Below, piece after piece: positions 62,521-64,000 of a stretch of DNA of 64,000 bases. The DNA comes from Lepisosteus oculatus (taxonomy: Eukaryota > Chordata > Actinopteri > Semionotiformes > Lepisosteidae). The stretch is from positions 38,382,979 through 38,446,978 of the forward strand of contig NC_090704.1 in assembly GCF_040954835.1 (NCBI RefSeq), in the 5' to 3' direction. The notes under the pieces are model-generated. The model was given only the letters and a program-made list of their open reading frames with translations. It was not told where the DNA came from and did no database searches. Position 1 is the stretch's first letter. Each line of letters starts with the position of its first letter. A program made the translations under genes and the position numbers.

Positions 62521-64000
62521 GATTCAAAATAAATACTTATAGTCTTATTGAAATATTGTGAAATTCCCAACTTTGCAAGTACAACTGTGAATAACTTGAG
62601 GCACAAGTGGAAGGAAGAGGTGGTCTGAAGTGTTAAAAATATTGCCAGGAAATGCTTTTCTAAAGGCGTGATAATTCTAATTATCCTAATGCATTAGTGA
62701 AATCCAAATTATGGGGCTTTTCTGGGTGCTAATTGTCTTATCCTGTTAAGTTAAGTTTGATTGCATAACATAGGTCTCACATGATTCCTCCATTCTTAGA
62801 AAAGGTACACATATGGAGCAGATTTAGAGCAAAGACAAAAGACAACCAACAACATGTGCTTTGAGTGATCTCTTATTTCACCGGTAGTTCCGTTCTAAAT
62901 CTCTTCATAGATTCTTTCTCCACATTATTTTGTGAGATAAATACAAAGGAGCTGTTCGGGGGAAAAAAATGATTATTTTCTACTTAATGTTGTGATTGAA
63001 AACACAGTTTACGCATGTAAATGTTTGTATTCTATGTTTTAGATAAAACATGTTGTTTTAGTAGTATTTGATGTGCAATTTACAGGACTACATGGTGTCG
63101 TTTACCCTCATTCCCATCATCCATTAAATTTGGAAAACAGTTGATCACCATAGGAGCATAAAGATGATCAAAAACAACTAAAACGTGTGTGACATCTACA
63201 AGTCTGGAAAGCTCAGAATGGTGAGAATTCAGTCCAAAAGGCTGTTTGTTCTGGTATTTTGAATTATAGTTCTACTTTGGGAGAATGGGCTAACAGATTA
63301 AACGGTGAGACTTTTTATTAGCTCCCAGTTGGATAAATTTAGTACCATGTTCTCTCTGGAGCTGTTAGAGCCTTAACTCTTTTAGCTGTGTTGACAAAGC
63401 GTACGAAATGTAACCGGGAGATCACAGTTTTTTTTAACAACACTTGTTCCTGCAGTGTTCTGACAAAATGAATGTAAAATGAATTAGTTTAGGTAGTTTA
63501 GTTATATTAATAAGATTCAGGGCAGAGTTAAGCACATCTACAGTACTGTATATAATACATTTCTATTCATCCACATAATTTAGTGATCCAACACAGTTCA
63601 TTTACCACTAATCTAATGCCATGTAAATTAATCCTGATTTTGTAAATCAAGGTGGGTGACTGTAACCGGGGGGCCTAATTTTCCCTGTTGCTAATTTTAT
63701 ACGTAATTAGTTATAACACTTCTGAATGTCATTCATTCTGAATATCAAATAATTTTTAAAAATTGATGCTGAAGAGAAAAGTAATACTTTCTCATTACTC
63801 AATGAAAATGCTTTGACAGATATCAAATATCCTGTAGGTTTTGAAAGTGATAGGAAGTTTAAATAAACTGTATTTATGTATTATAGTTAAATAGGAGAAA
63901 TGTGGAACAATGCTAATTCATATATGAACTAAATTAATATAACTTACTTTTTTAAAGTCCATTCTGCTGAAGTGACAGCATTTTGAAAACTATATTAGCA

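Larger units (their letters stand above)
60691..64000. other. Intergenic DNA upstream of mmd
   Basis: No exon recognised. Contains the TTCTTA microsatellite, a Tc1-like end at 61.7 kb and the SINE3 copy at 62.1-62.5 kb; the rest is AT-rich sequence without recognised features. Confidence 0.6.

Noticed and set aside
1..64000. Search for CRISPR arrays, phage, operons or toxin-antitoxin-like systems
   Set aside because: The window is vertebrate nuclear DNA; no regularly spaced repeats or bacterial-type gene clusters were seen.

Overview
This is a vertebrate nuclear genome window, most likely from a ray-finned fish with slowly evolving proteins. A non-teleost such as a gar or bowfin is my best guess, but this is not proven. 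The evidence is: multi-exon genes with GT-AG introns; AT-rich, CpG-poor non-coding DNA; and fish-type interspersed repeats (V-SINE-like and other tRNA-derived SINEs, a 5S-rRNA-derived SINE3, hAT and Tc1-like terminal repeats). The encoded proteins are still very close to their mammalian counterparts.

Two protein-coding genes were assembled exon by exon. On the plus strand is hlf (hepatic leukemia factor, a PAR-bZIP transcription factor): four coding exons between 13553 and 30434 join in frame to 295 codons plus stop, the same length as human HLF. On the minus strand is mmd (monocyte to macrophage differentiation-associated, PAQR11), a seven-pass membrane protein: seven coding exons between 60210 and 45270 join to 239 codons plus stop (human MMD has 238). 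The genes face each other tail to tail. HLF and MMD are also neighbours on human 17q22, so this is conserved synteny. They are unrelated in function and nothing suggests an operon-like link.

Layout. 1-13000: intergenic DNA upstream of hlf with decayed repeats (a fold-back repeat at 1.6 kb, an hAT-like MITE at 4.7-5.0 kb, a SINE nested in an inverted repeat at 8.2-8.9 kb, a near-identical 150-bp duplication at 10.35 and 11.73 kb). 13.0-13.55 kb: hlf promoter/5' region with a perfect CRE. 13.55-30.43 kb: hlf coding exons and introns; the 13.3-kb intron 2 contains a CpG-rich E-box island at 19.1-19.3 kb. 30.4-33.5 kb: long hlf 3' UTR. 33.5-42.4 kb: intergenic, with a CTCF-like site, a possible YY1-type promoter/first exon and a SINE. 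42.4-60.2 kb: mmd (3' UTR, exons 7 to 1) with an hAT-like element and a SINE in its introns. 60.2-60.7 kb: mmd promoter. 60.7-64.0 kb: flanking DNA with a Tc1-like end and a SINE3 copy.

No prokaryote-type system, CRISPR array, rRNA or functional tRNA gene is present, and I do not see a new multi-gene system. The most interesting unexplained signals are the internal CpG island of hlf (a possible source of a bZIP-only isoform or an antisense RNA), the 150-bp local duplication with a 6-bp target duplication at one copy, the candidate promoter-exon at 37.7 kb, and a coding-like CpG-richer patch at 58.9-59.45 kb.
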